Assembly: GCA_023427825.1 (NCBI GenBank)
Contig: JAEZAI010000250.1
Coordinates: 1 to 8,275 of the forward strand
Length of the DNA: 8,275 nt
DNA from: Actinomycetes bacterium
GTDB taxonomy: Bacteria; Actinomycetota; Acidimicrobiia; Acidimicrobiales; Microtrichaceae
Reading direction: 5' to 3'
Shown here: piece after piece, positions 1 through 6,224 of the stretch
How the letters are laid out: each line of letters starts with the position of its first letter
Position numbering within the stretch: the stretch's first letter is position 1
Notes under the pieces: model-generated
Databases searched by the model: none
Told to the model about the DNA's origin: nothing
What the model saw: the letters and a program-made list of their open reading frames with translations, nothing else
Position numbers and translations under genes: made by a program

Positions 1-675
1 GTCCACGTGGTCGGAGAAGACGCCGTCGATCCCCGTGGCGAGCAGCGCCCGCACCACTCGCTCGTGCTGGGCGTCCCATCCGAACGTGATGCGGCGGAAC
101 CGGTGGTAGAGCGCCACCATCCCGCCGGTCCACTCCGACTGGTGCAGGTTCACCGCGTCGACCCGCAGCTCGCGCAACCTGGCCGCGTGCGGCGCGGGCT
201 TGCCGATCGAGGCGAGGCGCGTCGAGTGGACCAGGTGGACCGCCTCGGACCGGTCGCGCCGCGACGCCAGGAGGTCCAGGTCGGGATGGCACAGCCAGAG
301 GCGGTCCGAGGCGCCGGCCGTCCGGGCGACCCTCAGCACCTCATCGAGCGCCTCGGGGTCCTTCACGTCGAGGGAGAGCTCGAAGTCGGTGCCGCAGGCC
401 TCGTAGAGGTCCGCCAGCGTCGGGATCTGACCGGGGAGGTCGGCGCGTGCCATCTGGCCGACCGGCGTCCGCCGCAGTCCCCGCCGGATGAGCCCGTCGT
501 GGTCCAGGACGGCCGCGCCGTCGGCGGTGATCCAGACGTCGCTCTCGAGGCCGGAGGCGCCCAGGCGAAGTCCCAGCGTGAAGGCCTCGATCGTGTTCTC
601 GGGCGCGTGCGCCCGTGCGCCCCGGTGGGCGAAGAGGATCGGCGGCACCCTCAGGGAGGGGAGTCGTTCGGTCAT
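1..675 (-). CDS. Glycerophosphodiester phosphodiesterase family protein (partial, C-terminus beyond the window edge)
   Basis: The reading frame on the minus strand is open from an ATG at 675 to the window edge, giving 225 residues without a stop. The GDPD signatures are in order. FAHRGARAHAPENTIEAF (residues 15-32) holds catalytic His17-Arg18. ESDVWITADGAAVLDHD (44-60) holds Glu44, Asp46 and His59. GWDAQHERVVRALLATGIDG (199-218) and the SDHVD end match the family's closing strand and helix. Such enzymes hydrolyse glycerophosphodiesters to glycerol-3-phosphate and an alcohol, feeding lipid turnover. The family's usual Glu-x-Lys appears here as LSLDVKD (Asp103, Lys105), a conservative change. 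No signal peptide is visible, so a cytosolic enzyme is likely. Family members are typically about 230-250 residues, so only the last few residues should be missing. An ATG slightly upstream is out of frame. No good Shine-Dalgarno precedes the start. The gene diverges from the zinc-ribbon gene at 895. The family call is firm; the substrate is unknown. Confidence 0.9.
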   Translation of the reverse strand, partial: MTERLPSLRVPPILFAHRGARAHAPENTIEAFTLGLRLGASGLESDVWITADGAAVLDHDGLIRRGLRRTPVGQMARADLPGQIPTLADLYEACGTDFELSLDVKDPEALDEVLRVARTAGASDRLWLCHPDLDLLASRRDRSEAVHLVHSTRLASIGKPAPHAARLRELRVDAVNLHQSEWTGGMVALYHRFRRITFGWDAQHERVVRALLATGIDGVFSDHVD

Positions 676-683
676 CCGCCGCC

Positions 684-689
684 ATTCTG
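684..689 (-). promoter_or_regulatory. Possible -10 element of the GDPD gene
   Basis: Read on the minus strand this is CAGAAT, lying 8 nt upstream of the ATG at 675. The spacing resembles the leaderless promoters seen later in the window, and no Shine-Dalgarno is visible. However, the first T of TANNNT is missing and no convincing -35 is seen, so this is a weak suggestion only. Confidence 0.22.
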
Positions 690-798
690 GCAACTGCGGA
701 GCTGCACCGACGCCGACGGGACGGGGCGAGCGCCGGGCAACCGTGCAGCGACGTCGCGACAGCGGAGCGGGCTCCTGACGGCCCACGTGCCACGTCGT

Positions 799-811
799 TG
801 ACCGAAGGTCA
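799..811. promoter_or_regulatory. Short dyad TGACC-GAA-GGTCA between divergent genes
   Basis: A perfect 5-bp inverted repeat with a 3-nt centre lies in the 219-bp region between the divergent GDPD and zinc-ribbon genes. It overlaps a TTGACC (798-803) that could serve as a -35 hexamer. GTTGAC at 797-802 is mirrored by GTCAAC at 835-840. The position fits an operator, but the repeat is short and no matching -10 is obvious, so function is inference. Confidence 0.25.
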
Positions 812-842
812 TCGAAAGATCCGACGCCGGAATTGTCAACCC

Positions 843-857
843 GTCCGGGGTCCGGAC
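843..857. other. Small hairpin in the leader of the zinc-ribbon gene
   Basis: GTCCGG-GGT-CCGGAC forms a perfect 6-bp stem with a 3-nt loop about 40 nt before the start codon at 895 and upstream of its ribosome binding site. It might influence leader structure, but short GC dyads are common by chance in such DNA. Confidence 0.2.
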
Positions 858-880
858 CGAAGAGAGGTGGAGCACCTGAA

Positions 881-886
881 GAGGAG
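881..886 (+). promoter_or_regulatory. Ribosome binding site GAGGAG of the zinc-ribbon gene
   Basis: GAGGAG, within AAGAGGAGA, lies 8 nt before the ATG at 895. This is a strong Shine-Dalgarno and fixes the start of the 109-residue protein. It contrasts with several genes in the window that have none. Confidence 0.75.
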
Positions 887-894
887 ACACCCCG

Positions 895-1224
895 ATGGCA
901 CTCATCCGAGCGACATGCAGCGACTGCGGCGACGTGGAGCTGCGTTCACGCGACCTGCGGGTCCGGCAGTGCCGTGACGACGAGTCGGCGACCTACCTCT
1001 TCCGCTGCCCCGTGTGCCGGATGATCGAGGTCCGGCCCGCTGAGCAGCACGTGGTCGACGTGCTCCTCGCCGCCGGGGTGCACTGCACCGAGTGGCAGAT
1101 GCCCGCCGAGCTGTCCGAGCGCCGCGGCGGTGATCCGATCACCCATGACGACGTGCTCGACTTCCACGACCTGCTCGCCACCCCCGACTGGTTCGCCGCC
1201 CTCACCACCACCAAGGACGGCTGA
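895..1224 (+). CDS. Small zinc-ribbon protein of unknown function (109 aa)
   Basis: The protein has two Cys-x-x-Cys knuckles: Cys8-x-x-Cys11 (CSDC) and Cys38-x-x-Cys41 (CPVC), 26 residues apart. This is the arrangement of a zinc ribbon that binds one structural zinc. A further Cys26 lies between them. The C-terminal half is acidic, with the segment PITHDDVLDFHDLL (around residues 81-94) followed by PDWFAAL. I recall similar C-termini in small uncharacterised actinobacterial proteins, but no function is established. There is no membrane segment or signal peptide. The start is well supported by a GAGGAG ribosome binding site 8 nt upstream. It lies upstream of the tat block in the same direction, but a 151-bp gap with a GC hairpin separates them, so co-transcription is uncertain. 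A nucleic-acid or protein-binding role is plausible from the fold only. Confidence 0.8.
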   Translation: MALIRATCSDCGDVELRSRDLRVRQCRDDESATYLFRCPVCRMIEVRPAEQHVVDVLLAAGVHCTEWQMPAELSERRGGDPITHDDVLDFHDLLATPDWFAALTTTKDG

Positions 1225-1236
1225 GTCCGACCGTCG

Positions 1237-1252
1237 CGGGCCGCCCGGCCCG
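1237..1252 (+). terminator. GC hairpin after the zinc-ribbon gene, possible terminator
   Basis: CGGGCC-GCCC-GGCCCG is a perfect 6-bp all-GC stem with a 4-nt loop, starting 13 nt after the stop codon at 1224. No T-run follows, which is common for actinobacterial terminators but makes the call weak. The rest of the 151-bp gap (1225-1375) is very GC-rich, with no other clear signal. Confidence 0.35.
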
Positions 1253-1375
1253 GGCCGACGCCACGCCCACCGCCCCACGTCGCGCCCGGCGGCGTCACAG
1301 GACCCACGGCCCCGTTCCGGGACCGCGGACGGCGCCCGGTCCGCTGTGGGCCATGTCCCGGGTCGGCCCTGCCCG

Positions 1376-2026
1376 ATGATCCAGAACTTCGGTGGTGGTG
1401 AGCTGATCGTCATCATCATCCTCGCGCTGGTCGTGCTGGGCCCCGAGCGGATCCCCGAGATGGCCAAGAGCGCGGGCAAGATGATCGCCAAGTTCCGGAC
1501 CATGACCTCGGGTCTCCAGGGCCAGGTGCAGGGCGTGATGGACGACCCGGCCATGCAGCCGCTCAAGGAGCTGGGCGACTTCGCCGCCCGGCCCCGCCAG
1601 AAGCTGGCCGAGTACGCGCTCGAGGCCGAGGCCGACGAGCGAGCCAAGGCCGAGCAGGCGTCGATCGACGCGGCGACGACCGCTGCGGCCGCGGACAGCT
1701 CGACACCGACCGACACCGCACCGACCGACGCGGCCCCGACGGATGCGGCCCCGACCGACGCTGTCGAGAGCGACGCGGTCGAGACCGACACGGTCGACAC
1801 CGACAGCCCCGCGGCTGATGCTCCTGCCGCCGGCGCTCCTGCCGATGGCGCTCCTGCCGATGGCGCTCCTGCCGATGGCACTCCTGCCGATGGCACTCCT
1901 GCCGCCGGCGCTCCCGCCGATGGCGCTCCTGCCGCGGGCGCTCCTGCCGATGGCGCTCCCATCGCCGCCGACGGGACTCCCGTCGACGACGCCCCCGTCG
2001 CGCCGGAGGAGCGGGAGTCCGCCTGA
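1376..2026 (+). CDS. tatB: Sec-independent (Tat) translocase small subunit, TatB-like, with a pentapeptide-repeat tail (216 aa)
   Basis: This is a TatA/B-family membrane protein. With TatC it would form the receptor or pore that exports folded proteins bearing twin-arginine signals. The order is: a short periplasmic N-terminus, one membrane helix (about residues 7-22), a Gly22-Pro23 hinge, then an amphipathic helix (about 24-65). GGGELIV with Glu9 and VVLGPERIP match TatB (E. coli has SELLL and VVLGPQRLP). TatA would show Phe-Gly at the hinge and usually no Glu. Hence TatB-like is preferred, although mycobacteria carry tatA at this locus. The tail from about residue 100 is Ala/Pro/Asp-rich and built of five-residue repeats, and is presumably disordered in the cytoplasm. 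The start at ATG 1376 is chosen because it places the helix at the N-terminus; an in-frame GTG at 1346 would add ten residues with no support. No Shine-Dalgarno is visible. tatC begins 41 nt downstream. Confidence 0.88.
   Translation: MIQNFGGGELIVIIILALVVLGPERIPEMAKSAGKMIAKFRTMTSGLQGQVQGVMDDPAMQPLKELGDFAARPRQKLAEYALEAEADERAKAEQASIDAATTAAAADSSTPTDTAPTDAAPTDAAPTDAVESDAVETDTVDTDSPAADAPAAGAPADGAPADGAPADGTPADGTPAAGAPADGAPAAGAPADGAPIAADGTPVDDAPVAPEERESA
1718..1762 (+). repeat. Three 15-bp in-frame units encoding APTDA
   Basis: Three consecutive 15-bp units (1718, 1733, 1748) each encode Ala-Pro-Thr-Asp-Ala, residues 115-129 of the TatB-like protein. Units differ by a few synonymous bases. The five-residue period continues through VESDA, VETDT, VDTDS and PAADA (residues 130-149) into the second array. 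Confidence 0.8.
1820..1954 (+). repeat. Nine 15-bp tandem units encoding (A/T)PA(D/A)G in the TatB-like tail
   Basis: Nine head-to-tail 15-bp units begin at 1820, 1835, 1850, 1865, 1880, 1895, 1910, 1925 and 1940. The consensus is GCTCCTGCCGATGGC, and a decayed tenth unit starts at 1955. They are codon-aligned and encode residues 149-193. GCT, CCT and GAT recur in the units although the surrounding genes strongly prefer G/C-ending codons. This indicates expansion by unit duplication rather than codon-by-codon evolution. Copy number would be expected to vary between strains. Confidence 0.92.
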
Positions 2027-2053
2027 CCGTGGCCGTCCTGAAGGGAGCAGAGC

Positions 2054-2060
2054 GTGAGGG
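2054..2060 (+). promoter_or_regulatory. Ribosome binding site GTGAGGG of tatC, deciding the start
   Basis: GTGAGGG ends 7 nt before the ATG at 2068. This favours that ATG over the in-frame GTG at 2029, which has no comparable site and lies 2 nt after the tatB stop. Confidence 0.55.
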
Positions 2061-2067
2061 CGCCTCG

Positions 2068-2910
2068 ATGGCGCTCGGGGACCACCTGCGGGAGCTGCGG
2101 ACGCGCCTGCTGATCTGCGTCGGCACCGTCGCAGTGATGCTGATCCCGGCGTGGTTCCTGTACCCGTGGCTGGTCGACATCCTCAACGCCCCCTACTGCG
2201 ACGCGCTGAAGGGGATCGATCCCGAGACCAGCTGCAAGTTCCTGGAGACCAACCTCCTGGCGCCGTTCACGCTCCGCCTCCGCATCGCGGGGTACGGCGC
2301 GTTGTTCCTCGCCATGCCGGTCATCGTGTGGCAGCTGTGGCGGTTCATCGCCCCCGGCCTCTACAAGAAGGAGCGCCGGTACGCCCTGGCGTTCACCGTG
2401 TCGGCGACCGGCCTGTTCGCCGCAGGTGCGGCGACGGCGTACGTGACGTTGACGCAGGCGGTCAGCTTCCTCGTCAGCATCGGCGGCGAGGACGTCGAGA
2501 TCCGCTCCGGCATCGAGAACTTCGTCAAGCTGGCGCTGTTCATGATGTTGGCGTTCGGGATCGGCTTCCAGTTCCCGGTCGTCGTCGTCGCGCTGCAGAT
2601 GATCGGTGTGGTGACGCCGGAGCGCCTGGCGTCGTGGTGGCGCCAGGCGATCGTCCTCATCTCGCTGATCGCGGCGGGCATCACACCCAGCGGCGACCCG
2701 ATCTCCATGTTCGCCCTGGCGGTGCCGATGTGGCTCTTCTACGCCATCAGCATCTGGATCGGGAAGCTGTGGAACCGGCGCAAGCGGAAGAAGGCCCGCC
2801 GCGAGGCCGAGGAGCAGCGTGAGCGTCGCGCGGCCAAGGCCCGGCGCACCGAGGAGACCGCCACGGCCGTCGCCGAGGAGACAGAGACCGACGCGGGAGA
2901 CGGGTCCTGA
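2068..2910 (+). CDS. tatC: Sec-independent (Tat) protein translocase subunit TatC (280 aa)
   Basis: TatC is the polytopic core of the twin-arginine translocase in the cytoplasmic membrane and recognises the signal peptide. The N-terminal motif is present (DHLRELRTRLL, residues 5-15), as is FIAPGLYKKERR (93-104). The latter holds Glu102, matching E. coli Glu103. Six hydrophobic segments are visible: about 12-32, 70-92, 105-128, 152-180, 192-206 and 210-232. FGIGFQFPVV (163-172) has Gln168 where E. coli TatC has Glu170. A charged Lys/Arg/Glu tail (about 235-280) extends past the short end of E. coli TatC. The ATG start follows a GTGAGGG site and puts the ELR motif near the N-terminus; a GTG at 2029 would add 13 residues. 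The gene sits 41 nt after tatB and its TGA overlaps the probable CTG start of helY by 4 nt. Confidence 0.95.
   Translation: MALGDHLRELRTRLLICVGTVAVMLIPAWFLYPWLVDILNAPYCDALKGIDPETSCKFLETNLLAPFTLRLRIAGYGALFLAMPVIVWQLWRFIAPGLYKKERRYALAFTVSATGLFAAGAATAYVTLTQAVSFLVSIGGEDVEIRSGIENFVKLALFMMLAFGIGFQFPVVVVALQMIGVVTPERLASWWRQAIVLISLIAAGITPSGDPISMFALAVPMWLFYAISIWIGKLWNRRKRKKARREAEEQRERRAAKARRTEETATAVAEETETDAGDGS
2895..2899 (+). promoter_or_regulatory. Ribosome binding site GGGAG of helY inside the tatC end
   Basis: GGGAG lies 7 nt upstream of the CTG at 2907, inside the last codons of tatC. This is ideal Shine-Dalgarno spacing and is the main positive evidence that translation of helY begins at CTG. 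Confidence 0.55.
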
Positions 2911-5579
2911 CCGGGCCGTTCGCCCACGACTTCCCGCTCGACCGCTTCCAGCAGGAGGCGATCGCCGGCCTCGACGCCGGTCGGAACGTGCTCGTGTCGG
3001 CGCCGACCGGGTCCGGCAAGACGGTGGTGGGCGAGCACGCGGTCGCCCTGGCGCTGCGCGACGGCGGCAAGGCGTTCTACACGGCGCCGATCAAGGCGCT
3101 CTCGAACCAGAAGTACGCGGACCTCGTGTCCGAGCTCGGTCCCGAACGGGTCGGGCTGCTGACCGGCGACCACGCGGTGAACGCCGGCGCGCCGGTGGTC
3201 GTCATGACCACCGAGGTGCTGCGCAACATGGTCTACGCCGGGTCGCCGGCGCTGAAGGGCCTCCAGTGGGTGGTGCTGGACGAGGTGCACTTCCTCCAGG
3301 ACGCCTACCGCGGCCCGGTGTGGGAGGAGGTGCTGATCCACACGCCGGCGTCGGTGCGCTTCGTGTGCCTGTCCGCGACCGTGTCGAACGCCGCGGAGCT
3401 GGGCGAGTGGATCACCGAGCTGCGCGGCCCCACCGACACCGTGCTGGAGCACGTGCGGCCGATCCGGCTGGACAGCCTCTACATGGTCGGCGATCGCTCG
3501 TCGGAGCGCGACCACCTGCTCCCGGTGCTGGTGGACGGGCGGCCGAACCCCGAGGGCGACCGGTTCGACGCGGATCGGGCGCGCCCCGGCGGGCCCCGTC
3601 AAGGACGGCCCGGCCGGCACGGTCCGGCTCGCCACCGGAGCCGGTTCCGTACGCCCCGGCGCCTGGAGGTGGCCGAGCGCCTGGACGACGAGGACCTGCT
3701 GCCGGCGATCTACTTCATCTTCAGCCGGGCCGCCTGCACCGACGCGGCGAACCACTGCCTGGAGGCCGGGCTGCGCCTGACCGACGGCGTGGAGCGCTCA
3801 CGCATCCGCGCGCTGGCCGAGGAGCGCGTGGCCAGCCTGAGCGACGGCGATCTCGACGTGCTCGGCTACGACCAGTGGCTCGCCACCCTGGAGGCGGGCG
3901 TCGCCGCGCACCACGCCGGCATGATCCCCGCGTTCCGCGAGGCGGTCGAGGACTGCTTCGCCGAGGGGCTCATCAAGGTGGTGTTCGCCACCGAGACCCT
4001 GGCGCTGGGCATCAACATGCCCGCCCGGTCGGTCGTGATCGAGAAGCTCACCAAGTACAACGGCGAGTCCCACGAGTTCCTGACGCCCGCCCAGTTCACG
4101 CAGCTGACCGGGCGGGCGGGACGGCGCGGCATCGACGACCAGGGCACGGCGGTCGTGCTCTGGTCGCCGTTCGTCAACTTCGCCCAGATCGCCCGGCTGG
4201 CCGCCAGCCGCGAGTTCCCCCTCGCGTCGGCGTTCCGGCCGACCTACAACATGGCTGCGAACCTGGTGCACCGCTACGACCGCGAGGTGGCGCACGCCGT
4301 GCTCGCCCGCTCGTTCGCCCAGTTCCAGGCGGACCGGGCGGCGGTCCAGCTGCAGACGCGGGTCGACCGCATCACCGGTGAGCTCGACCTGTTGGGCGGA
4401 CCGCCCGACGGCGAGCAGGACCAGCAGGTGGCCTCGTACGTGGCGGCGCTCGACGAGCTCGCCGCCACCCGACCCCGGCGCGGCGACCGGCGGGCACTGG
4501 TCGAGGCGTCGTTGGCCGCGCTGCGGCCGGGCGACGTGATCGAGCGCCCGGCCAGGGACGGACGCCGCATCCTGCTCGTCCTGTCGGTCGCGTTCCGCAA
4601 GGGCGGCGCGGTCCGGGTGCGGACCGTGACCGCACAGGGCACCGACGTGGAGCTGCGGGCCGCCGACCTGGACCGCCCGCTCACGCCCATCGCCAAGGTC
4701 GACCTGCCCGTCCCGTTCGAACCGCGCCGCGCGGACTACCGGCGGGACGCCGCCGCCGTCCTGCGCCGCACGAACCTGCGACGCGCCGGCCGCAAGGGCC
4801 GCGGGAAGGGCCGGTCGGACGACGAGTGGGAGGGCGTCGACGACCAGGCGCTGCAGGCGCACCTGGCGGCCCGGGCAGAGGTGGAGTCGCACCCGGTCGA
4901 CCGGCTCGAGGACCGGGACCAGGTCGTGGCCCGCTACCGCGAGCGCGCCCGGCTGGCCCACGACCTGGACGTGGCGCGGCGCCGGTTGAGCCGGCGCGGA
5001 TCCGGGCTCGTGAAGCGGTTCGACGCCGTGCTCGAGGTGCTGGCCCGCTGCGGCCACACGTCAGGATGGTCGCTGACGCCGTCCGGCGAGCGCCTGCGCC
5101 GGATCTACCACGAGTGCGACCTGCTGCTGTCCATGGCCCTCGACGACGGGCTCTTCGACGACCTGGACGCGCCGGGCGTGGCGGCACTGGCCAGCTGCGT
5201 CACCTACGAGCACCGCAGCCCCGAGGCGCCGCCGCCACCGCAGTACCCGTCACAGGACCTGCGTCGACGTGCAGATCGTCTCGACGACCTCTGCAGCCGG
5301 CTCAACGGCTGGGAGCGGGCGGCGAAGGTGCCCGAGACGCGCCGACCCGAGCCGGGCTTCGCCGCCACCGCGTTCGCGTGGGCCGACGGGAGGACCCTCC
5401 AGGCGGTGCTCGACGAGGACATGACCGGCGGCGACTTCGTCCGCAACACCAAGCAGCTCATCGACCTGCTGCGACAGCTCGGCGACGTGGCACCCGACCC
5501 CCGGACGGCCGCCGTGTGCCGGCGCGCCGCGGATGACCTCTTCCGAGGGGTGGTCGAGGCCGGCAGCGAGGTGTCGTGA
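2907..5579 (+). CDS. helY: Ski2/Mtr4-like DEAD/DEAH-box helicase, HelY family (890 aa)
   Basis: This is an ATP-dependent nucleic-acid helicase of superfamily 2, complete through all expected motifs (numbered from the CTG). DRFQQEAI precedes Walker A APTGSGKT (32-39). Next come APIKALSNQKY (motif Ia), DEVH (125-128, motif II), SAT (156-158, motif III), IYFIFSR (268-274), FATETLALGINMPA (360-373) and QLTGRAGRRG (399-408, motif VI). An Arg/Gly-rich linker (about 215-250) joins the two RecA domains. The C-terminus (about 725-885, with LLLSMALDDGLFDDLDAPGV) is a DSHCT domain. The start is unusual. Between an in-frame stop at 2820 and Walker A there is no ATG, GTG or TTG until GTG 2988, which would delete the conserved DRFQQEAI segment. 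CTG 2907 has a GGGAG site 7 nt upstream and overlaps the tatC stop as CTGA. tatC-helY adjacency is known from Mycobacterium tuberculosis. The substrate (RNA or DNA) is not shown by sequence. Confidence 0.95.
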   Translation: MTGPFAHDFPLDRFQQEAIAGLDAGRNVLVSAPTGSGKTVVGEHAVALALRDGGKAFYTAPIKALSNQKYADLVSELGPERVGLLTGDHAVNAGAPVVVMTTEVLRNMVYAGSPALKGLQWVVLDEVHFLQDAYRGPVWEEVLIHTPASVRFVCLSATVSNAAELGEWITELRGPTDTVLEHVRPIRLDSLYMVGDRSSERDHLLPVLVDGRPNPEGDRFDADRARPGGPRQGRPGRHGPARHRSRFRTPRRLEVAERLDDEDLLPAIYFIFSRAACTDAANHCLEAGLRLTDGVERSRIRALAEERVASLSDGDLDVLGYDQWLATLEAGVAAHHAGMIPAFREAVEDCFAEGLIKVVFATETLALGINMPARSVVIEKLTKYNGESHEFLTPAQFTQLTGRAGRRGIDDQGTAVVLWSPFVNFAQIARLAASREFPLASAFRPTYNMAANLVHRYDREVAHAVLARSFAQFQADRAAVQLQTRVDRITGELDLLGGPPDGEQDQQVASYVAALDELAATRPRRGDRRALVEASLAALRPGDVIERPARDGRRILLVLSVAFRKGGAVRVRTVTAQGTDVELRAADLDRPLTPIAKVDLPVPFEPRRADYRRDAAAVLRRTNLRRAGRKGRGKGRSDDEWEGVDDQALQAHLAARAEVESHPVDRLEDRDQVVARYRERARLAHDLDVARRRLSRRGSGLVKRFDAVLEVLARCGHTSGWSLTPSGERLRRIYHECDLLLSMALDDGLFDDLDAPGVAALASCVTYEHRSPEAPPPPQYPSQDLRRRADRLDDLCSRLNGWERAAKVPETRRPEPGFAATAFAWADGRTLQAVLDEDMTGGDFVRNTKQLIDLLRQLGDVAPDPRTAAVCRRAADDLFRGVVEAGSEVS

Positions 5580-6211
5580 CCATCCGGCGCGGCGAGGAGT
5601 GGGGCGAGCCCGGCGCGCTCGCGCCCGACGCGCCCCTCGCCCGGTCCGACGGGGAGGTCGCCGACCTCGCCGCGGCCGCGATCGCCGAGGGGACCACGCT
5701 CGAGGAGGTGGGCCTGCTCGGCGGCGACCTCCACGCAGCACTCGGCTCGCCGCAGCGCACCGCGGACGACCTCCGAGCGGGACGCGGCCTCCGTCTGCCG
5801 GTGGACCTGGGCGAGGTCGTCGTCGACCGCGGTGACGGGCTGGTGGCCCGTCACCTGTTCCTGGCCCATGCCGTCGCCGGGCGCGGTCGCCGGCGCTGGG
5901 CGAGCCGCACGGTCGTCGCCATGAACGGGACGCACCTCGGCACCGCCGATCTGGGCCCGCGTGCGCACCCGAACGACGGCCTGCTGGACATCACCGACGG
6001 GCGCGTGCCGCGGAGCCAGGTGCGCGCCGCCGCCCGCCGCGAGCGGACGGGCAGCCACCTGCCCCATCCGGGGATCCTCGAGCGGCGGACCGCCTCGTAC
6101 GAGGTGCTCGACGAGCGGGAGCTGCCGATCCTGGTCGACGGGCGCCTGATCGGCGCCGCCACGCACTTCGAGTTCCGCTGCCTCCCCGACGCGCTCGTCA
6201 TCGTCGTCTGA
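5576..6211 (+). CDS. Lipid/diacylglycerol-kinase-like protein lacking the catalytic nucleotide motifs (211 aa)
   Basis: The GTG start overlaps the helY stop as GTGA, with GAGG four nt upstream, so translation is coupled. From about residue 75 on, the protein resembles the C-terminal beta-rich domain of diacylglycerol/sphingosine-kinase-like proteins. The matches are VVAMNGTHLG (113-122), HPNDGLLDITDG (131-142), ILVDGRLIG (185-193) and a closing LPDALVIVV strand. The first 75 residues hold LLGGDLHAALG (47-57) where these enzymes carry a GTGND-LARALG-like stretch. The N-terminal GGDGT nucleotide-binding motif and most of that domain are absent. Family members are usually about 300 residues, so this is a shortened form. 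It may bind a lipid or nucleotide, or regulate something, rather than phosphorylate. It has no membrane segment or signal peptide. The similarity is by eye and moderate; an uncharacterised family specific to this helY neighbourhood is the alternative. Confidence 0.6.
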   Translation: MTIRRGEEWGEPGALAPDAPLARSDGEVADLAAAAIAEGTTLEEVGLLGGDLHAALGSPQRTADDLRAGRGLRLPVDLGEVVVDRGDGLVARHLFLAHAVAGRGRRRWASRTVVAMNGTHLGTADLGPRAHPNDGLLDITDGRVPRSQVRAAARRERTGSHLPHPGILERRTASYEVLDERELPILVDGRLIGAATHFEFRCLPDALVIVV

Positions 6212-6224
6212 GGTCGTCGTGTCG

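Noticed and set aside
7..801. Plus-strand open frame opposite the GDPD gene
   Set aside because: The minus-strand frame shows clear GDPD catalytic motifs; the plus frame is motif-free shadow sequence.
1820..1954. Tandem repeats as a CRISPR array
   Set aside because: Units are 15 bp, contiguous, lack spacers and are codon-aligned within a protein tail.
2029..2067. GTG at 2029 as the tatC start
   Set aside because: It would add 13 residues not typical of TatC and lacks a ribosome binding site; ATG 2068 has GTGAGGG at good spacing. It cannot be fully excluded because it lies 2 nt after the tatB stop.
946..2085. Long minus-strand open frame with Ala/Gly/Ser-rich repeats opposite the TatB-like gene
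   Set aside because: It is the complement of the 15-bp repeat array and overlaps the zinc-ribbon and tatB genes; no family motif, and high G+C keeps antisense frames open.
3560..3660. Possible frameshift in helY, because the sequence turns Arg/Gly/Pro-rich
   Set aside because: The same frame resumes at once with FRTPRRLEVAERL and motif IV; this is a variable linker between RecA domains.
2819..4381. Long plus-strand frame overlapping helY
   Set aside because: Arg/Gly/Pro-rich out-of-frame translation of the helicase gene; all helicase motifs are in the other frame.
3798..5057. Long minus-strand frame opposite helY
   Set aside because: Antisense shadow with no recognisable domain, fully inside a well-supported gene.
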